From NCBI GenBank assembly GCA_030656435.1, contig JAUSOA010000242.1:1-27613 (forward strand): a stretch of DNA of 27,613 nucleotides, read 5' to 3'. A program made the translations under genes and the position numbers. Shown here in pieces: positions 23,580-27,613 of this stretch. The notes beneath the pieces were generated by a model. The model was not told the DNA's origin. It saw only the letters and a list, made by a program, of their open reading frames with translations, and made no database searches. Within the stretch, counting starts at the first letter, position 1; each line of letters starts with the position of its first letter. Origin of the DNA: Acholeplasmataceae bacterium (GTDB lineage Bacteria; Bacillota_I; Bacilli_A; Acholeplasmatales; Acholeplasmataceae).

Positions 23580-24497
23580 ATGAGTAAAACAATATCAATC
23601 CAAAAACTAAAGAAACATGAGAATTTAATCGGTTACTTATTTGCATCTCCTTGGTTATTGGGATTGATTGTTTTAGGTGCATTTCCGATTTTGGCATCAT
23701 TTTATATAAGCTTCACTAATTATAATATGATAGCATCACCAAGGTTCATTGGTTTTGAAAACTATAGAATTCTCTTTACCAATGACAGCTTGTTTTGGAA
23801 AAGTTTAGGAAATACGCTCTATCACGTGGCAATCGCAATTCCTCTAGGTATTATTGTTGGTGTAGGTTTAGCCCTATTACTGAATAATAAAATTAAAGGA
23901 ATAGGTATTTATAGAACACTATTCTATTTGCCTAATGTTGTATCGATTGTTGCGATGAGCCTACTTTGGTTATGGTTGTTTCAGCCAAACTTTGGGATCA
24001 TCAATGAGTTTTTAGCACCAATTTATAAATTACTGAATATGGAACCACTTAGGTGGCATCAAGCAGAATCAACATCAAAGATTACTCTGATTATTATGGG
24101 ATTATGGACTGCAGGTGGATCGATGGTAATCTATCTTGCTCAAATGCAAGATATTCCAACTTCATTATATGAATCCGCTGAAATTGATGGTGCAAATTGG
24201 ATAAAAAAGACATATTACATTACCCTACCATTAATGACACCATCGATATTCTTCAACTTCATTATGAGTATTATTGGTGGATTTCAAGTTTTCACCATCG
24301 CTTACATTATGACAAACGGTGGACCATCAAGGTCAACCTATTATTACGCATATTATATGTTTGATAAAATGATGGCAGATCAAGCGATGGGTATGGCTAG
24401 TGCAATGGCATGGATTTTACTTGTCATCGTTCTAGTATTAACTATGGTTGCTTTACGCTTAAACAAATATGTCATATATTTGGGCGATGAAGGATAA
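23580..24497 (+). CDS. Sugar ABC transporter permease, MalF-like (CUT1)
   Basis: 305 residues with six membrane helices; N-terminal GYLFASPWLLGLIVLGAFPI is a hallmark of MalF/UgpA-type permeases. EAA loop: YESAEIDGANWIKKTYYITLPLMTP. The C-terminus MVALRLNKYVIYLGDEG is cytosolic. GAGGT at 23571-23575 lies four bases before ATG. It forms the heterodimer with the MalG-like subunit; the energising ATPase is probably a shared MsmX/MsmK-type protein encoded elsewhere, as is common in Bacillota (inference). Confidence 0.95.
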   Translation: MSKTISIQKLKKHENLIGYLFASPWLLGLIVLGAFPILASFYISFTNYNMIASPRFIGFENYRILFTNDSLFWKSLGNTLYHVAIAIPLGIIVGVGLALLLNNKIKGIGIYRTLFYLPNVVSIVAMSLLWLWLFQPNFGIINEFLAPIYKLLNMEPLRWHQAESTSKITLIIMGLWTAGGSMVIYLAQMQDIPTSLYESAEIDGANWIKKTYYITLPLMTPSIFFNFIMSIIGGFQVFTIAYIMTNGGPSRSTYYYAYYMFDKMMADQAMGMASAMAWILLVIVLVLTMVALRLNKYVIYLGDEG

Positions 24498-24521
24498 AAA
24501 AATAAAAAAGGGAGAAATAAA

Positions 24522-25346
24522 ATGAGAAGAGTTTTAAGTTTAGTCGTTCTTTTAATTATGGCGCTTGCATTAACTGCTTGCTGGCCAGGTGAAATCACTG
24601 TTAGTACTGAGTTTAATGCAGATGGTTCAGGGACTAGATACATTATTCTAGAAGTAATGGATGATACGCTTTCAACAACTGCAATCACAAATCCTGACGA
24701 CCCAGCTGGTACAGAGGGTAAAGGTGCAGTATTAAATGATAAGCATATCACTGGTGGTGTTATCGCAATTCAAACATGGCTAGAAAATAATGCACCAAGT
24801 TTTATCACTGTACATGCTCCTAAGGTCACAGGCTATGTAAGAACATTTACAATGAGCTATACATTTGATGATTTTGATGATTTCATCGACAAGTATAAGA
24901 CACTTGTTAACCTATCACCAAATCTATCATGGAATGATTTTGATGAAGCTGAATATCCAACATTAACAGTTTCTGGTGGCCTAACAAAGACATTAAAATT
25001 CAAAGAGTCAAAGGCAATCGTTGATGCGTCACTAGACTGGGCAATTGATGGAATCTTTAACTCTATTTATGATGAAGCTGATCTTGCTGGTTTTGTTACT
25101 AAGGCTGATATTTCAGTGCTTGCAAACTATAAGGTTACCATTAATGATGGTAAATTCGAAGAATTAAGAGCTTATGATCCAACTGCACCAGATGGAGATT
25201 CCACTGGTAAAGTCATTTTTGTAGAAAGTGAAAACTTTGAAGTGACTGGTCAATTTTTTAATACAACCTTATTAATCATTATTATTTTAGGAGTTGCTGC
25301 TGTTGGTTTTGGTGGTTTCTTTGTATTCAAGAAATTAAAGAAGTAA
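24522..25346 (+). CDS. Lipoprotein with LppM-like domain and C-terminal membrane anchor
   Basis: 274 residues. Lipobox LTAC with lipidated C20. Right after it comes EITVSTEFNADGSG, the start pattern of LppM/DUF3153-type bacterial lipoproteins, where a beta-strand with a DGSG turn follows the cysteine. One membrane helix at about 249-268 and a basic tip (KKLKK) anchor the C-terminus, so the protein is tethered at both ends outside the cell. The middle is beta-rich and acidic (DDFDDFIDKY). A GGGAG ribosome site precedes ATG. Its function is unknown; position after the permease suggests an accessory part of the same operon. The family match is from memory of the pattern and should be tested by profile search. 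Confidence 0.7.
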   Translation: MRRVLSLVVLLIMALALTACWPGEITVSTEFNADGSGTRYIILEVMDDTLSTTAITNPDDPAGTEGKGAVLNDKHITGGVIAIQTWLENNAPSFITVHAPKVTGYVRTFTMSYTFDDFDDFIDKYKTLVNLSPNLSWNDFDEAEYPTLTVSGGLTKTLKFKESKAIVDASLDWAIDGIFNSIYDEADLAGFVTKADISVLANYKVTINDGKFEELRAYDPTAPDGDSTGKVIFVESENFEVTGQFFNTTLLIIIILGVAAVGFGGFFVFKKLKK

Positions 25347-25358
25347 AGTAAACAACTG

Positions 25359-25976
25359 ATGCTAAAAGATTTATTTAGAAACCTAACAGATATCATCTTT
25401 GTCAATTTACTATGGCTTCTAGTAAGTTTTTTAGGTTTATTAATTACACTTGGCGCTGCAACGACAGCAATGTTTCGAGTGACATTCCAAATATTAAAGA
25501 AGAATGAACCAACCAATGTACTATCCTCTTTCTTCAAGAGTTTTAAAGAAGGTTTTATCCTGAGTACATTGGTTTGGTTTGCACTTTTAGCCATTGGCTT
25601 TCCACTTTTTTTCATGTATCATTACGCAATTTCTAATGATTTGATTGTTTTACTGTTAATCTCTATCGTCGGTGGATATCAACTATTGATTTTTACTATT
25701 TACTTTTTTCCTGTTGCAGCAATCTTTAAGACCGATCACTGGAAAGATTTAATTAAAAATGTCACCTTAATGGCGAATACAAATCTATGGACAAATTTTA
25801 AAGTTATAGGCAGTCTAGCTTTTCTAGTATTAGTGATTGTCTTCATTCATGAAAGTTTAATTTTAATTGCAGTTGGCCTTTATGGTGTTTTGGTTAGCTT
25901 TCACCTAAAGAAAGTTTTTACACCCTATTTAATCAAACTTGGGGAACTAGATTTAGATAATGGAAGGAATGAGTGA
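25359..25976 (+). CDS. YesL/DUF624-family membrane protein
   Basis: 205 residues with four or five membrane helices. The N-terminus resembles DUF624/YesL: LTDIIFVNLLWLLVSFLGLLITLGAATTAM, with NLLWLL and the G-A-x-T-x-A-x motif at the first hairpin, then FFKSFKEGF after a loop. YesL-type proteins are often encoded with carbohydrate ABC transporters and glycan-degrading enzymes, but their role is not established. No ribosome site is visible before ATG 25359, twelve bases after the previous stop, so translation may depend on coupling. The stop lies two bases before the next start. Confidence 0.8.
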   Translation: MLKDLFRNLTDIIFVNLLWLLVSFLGLLITLGAATTAMFRVTFQILKKNEPTNVLSSFFKSFKEGFILSTLVWFALLAIGFPLFFMYHYAISNDLIVLLLISIVGGYQLLIFTIYFFPVAAIFKTDHWKDLIKNVTLMANTNLWTNFKVIGSLAFLVLVIVFIHESLILIAVGLYGVLVSFHLKKVFTPYLIKLGELDLDNGRNE

Positions 25977-25977
25977 A

Positions 25978-27613
25978 ATGGGATACCTCAATTTTAAGTC
26001 TCAATATGAAAAAAACCCGATAATCAATATCAATTCAATAGAGGCATCGGTTGATGAAGGACAAAATGAGATTGTTGAAAAACTTAAAAAAATTAAACAA
26101 GGAATTATCGTTTTTGAAACATATCCAGGAGTCGACTTGAATATCTTACATAAAGATATCATTAGCCAATTAAATGCTGATGAAGTGATTCTTGTCGAAC
26201 AATATGCAAAGCCAGAATTAGAGATAGATGCAATGCTCGAAAGAAATTTAACAAATGATCGTGTTTTTGGTCTATATTCTCATCATACAATTGAAGATTT
26301 CTACCAGATGAGTCAAATCAAGACCATCAGTAAAAGCCTTCATCAAAAGAAGGGTTTATTTGTTGTTTATGGATTTGGAGCAAGCTTGATTGCATCTGAT
26401 GTTTTAATTCAAGTTTCTTTAACGCGTTGGGAAATACAACTAAGATTTCGTAAAGGCTTACCTAACTTCTTGAAGCACAATTACAAAGAAGATATCTTGA
26501 GAAAATACAAGCGAGGTTATTTTGTTGAATGGCGCGTCGCTGATCGAATTAAGGAAAAAAACATACATAAGCTCGACTATGTAATCGACTATGTTAATTT
26601 ACATAAACCAATGATGATTGATGCGAAAACATACAATCTATTTTTAAACGAACTTACAAAGAGACCCTTTCGAATGGTTCCCTATTTCGACCCAGGTGTT
26701 TGGGGTGGACAATGGATGAAAGAGGTGTGCAATTTAGATGCTGAGAAAGTAAATTATGCTTGGAGCTTCGATGGTGTGCCAGAAGAAAATAGCATCAAGT
26801 TTAACCATCAAGGGAAAATAGTTGAATTGCCTGCTCAGGATTTAGTGCAATTTAGACCGACTGAGTTGATGGGTAATCGAGTTCATGCTAGATTCGGAAA
26901 GAATTTTCCGATTCGATTTGACCTTTTAGATACAATGGGTGGTGGTAATCTCTCGCTTCAAGTCCATCCATTAACTGAGTACATTCAAGAACAATTTGGA
27001 ATGACTTATACACAAGATGAATCCTATTACATTCTAGATACTCTAGATGATGGAGTTGTCTATCTTGGATTTAAGGAAAATATTGACAAAAAAGCATTTA
27101 AGCATGATTTAATTGTTGCTAGCAAAAATGCGTCCAATTTTCCTGACGAAAAATATATCAACAAGTTTAAAGCAAATAAGCATGATCATTTTTTAATTCC
27201 TGCGGGTACAATTCACTGTAGTGGAAAAAATACGATGGTACTTGAAATTAGCGCATGCGTATATATTTTCACATTTAAGTTATGGGATTGGGAAAGAATC
27301 GGAATGGATGGTTTTCCAAGACCAGTTCATTTAGAGCACGGGTTCAATTCACTTCAATATGATAGAGATACTTCATGGGTTGAAAAAAATTTAATCAATG
27401 CGATTACGCATCTCAGTGATCAAGAAGAAATTACTGGACTTCACGAAAGAGAATTTTTAGAAACAAGACGTTACACATTTAAAGATTTCGTGAATATTCA
27501 AACATTTGGTAGCGTCAATGTTGCGAATCTTGTATCTGGAAAAAGTGCTGTTATCCATTCCTTAGATAATTCATTTGAACCTTATACCATTCATTATGCA
27601 GAAACATTCATTA
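25978..27613 (+). CDS. manA: Class I mannose-6-phosphate isomerase with N-terminal extension (3' truncated by window)
   Basis: 545 residues are visible and the frame is open at the edge. ATG 25978 is preferred over the in-frame ATG 25969, since AAGGA at 25964-25968 is nine bases before it. The isomerase part begins near residue 228 (RMVPYFDPGVWGGQWM). Zinc-site motifs are Q328-V-H330-P (LSLQVHP), the glutamate in DESYYIL, and H413 in PAGTIHCSG, followed by VLEIS. The reaction is mannose-6-phosphate to fructose-6-phosphate. The first about 225 residues are an added domain without isomerase motifs; GLFVVYGFGASLI at about 125-137 recalls the strand-turn-helix of kinase-like P-loop folds but without a clear GKS/T. 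It is the last visible gene of the sugar operon and suggests entry of a mannose-type sugar phosphate into glycolysis. Confidence 0.88.
   Translation, partial: MGYLNFKSQYEKNPIININSIEASVDEGQNEIVEKLKKIKQGIIVFETYPGVDLNILHKDIISQLNADEVILVEQYAKPELEIDAMLERNLTNDRVFGLYSHHTIEDFYQMSQIKTISKSLHQKKGLFVVYGFGASLIASDVLIQVSLTRWEIQLRFRKGLPNFLKHNYKEDILRKYKRGYFVEWRVADRIKEKNIHKLDYVIDYVNLHKPMMIDAKTYNLFLNELTKRPFRMVPYFDPGVWGGQWMKEVCNLDAEKVNYAWSFDGVPEENSIKFNHQGKIVELPAQDLVQFRPTELMGNRVHARFGKNFPIRFDLLDTMGGGNLSLQVHPLTEYIQEQFGMTYTQDESYYILDTLDDGVVYLGFKENIDKKAFKHDLIVASKNASNFPDEKYINKFKANKHDHFLIPAGTIHCSGKNTMVLEISACVYIFTFKLWDWERIGMDGFPRPVHLEHGFNSLQYDRDTSWVEKNLINAITHLSDQEEITGLHEREFLETRRYTFKDFVNIQTFGSVNVANLVSGKSAVIHSLDNSFEPYTIHYAETFI

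Noticed and set aside
24380..24751. Minus-strand open frame of 123 residues
   Set aside because: Antisense across the end of the permease and the start of the lipoprotein gene; no ribosome site, no family resemblance.
25250..25615. Minus-strand open frame of 121 residues over the lipoprotein/YesL junction
   Set aside because: Antisense to two plausible membrane-protein genes and lysine-rich low-complexity composition.
1..27613. CRISPR arrays, insertion sequences, tRNA or rRNA genes, riboswitches
   Set aside because: No regularly spaced repeats, transposase motifs, cloverleaf sequences or structured long leaders were seen; no intergenic gap reaches 300 bases.

Overview
The window is an AT-rich, densely packed bacterial chromosome segment. 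It uses the standard genetic code: tryptophan is always TGG, and TGA acts as a stop (for example 25974-25976). Several genes have Shine-Dalgarno sites, rho-independent terminators (clean hairpin plus U-run) and extended -10 (TGnTATAAT) promoters. Type II lipoprotein signals, CcpA-type cre boxes, GSI-alpha glutamine synthetase, a CpsB/C/D tyrosine-kinase module and CUT1 sugar transport point to a low-GC Gram-positive lineage. A relative of Acholeplasma/Izemoplasma/Haloplasma or Erysipelotrichia fits, but nothing in the window fixes the genus.

Left part (1-8100): the tail of a membrane protein; a GNAT acetyltransferase followed by a GH20 hexosaminidase; glnA and pepF, each with its own promoter; then a cpsC-cpsD-cpsB operon (polysaccharide co-polymerase, BY-kinase, PHP phosphatase) closed by a terminator.

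Middle (8100-16500): a PAS-PAS-GGDEF-HD-GYP protein; a YwaF/TMEM164-like membrane protein; an ilvE-EAL pair read from one promoter with a cre box just after it; a convergent O-antigen ligase/Wzy-like gene; and a BadF/NAGK-type sugar kinase. Both c-di-GMP proteins keep their catalytic motifs, so turnover of this messenger is encoded here. Terminators of the convergent EAL and ligase genes lie next to each other, and one sits inside the ligase coding end.

Right part (16500-27613): a sugar-utilisation locus. A HutC-type GntR regulator sits between the divergent sugar kinase and a nine-gene run: a lipoprotein and a cytosolic paralogue sharing an unusual beta-propeller with an inserted discoidin-like domain, permease, binding lipoprotein, permease, an LppM-like lipoprotein, a YesL-like membrane protein, and a class I mannose-6-phosphate isomerase with an N-terminal extension that runs off the window. 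Copies of a TGTATTG half-site overlap the -35 of all three promoters (kinase, regulator, operon), and a cre box overlaps the operon start. This suggests substrate-specific repression plus catabolite control.

The best candidate for something undescribed is the secreted/cytosolic pair of propeller proteins. They look like a new type of glycan-active enzyme or binding protein, encoded with their transporter and regulator; the substrate cannot be read from sequence. Several start codons were moved from the longest reading frame to the one with a ribosome-binding site (759, 11362, 15438, 16621, 22253, 25978).
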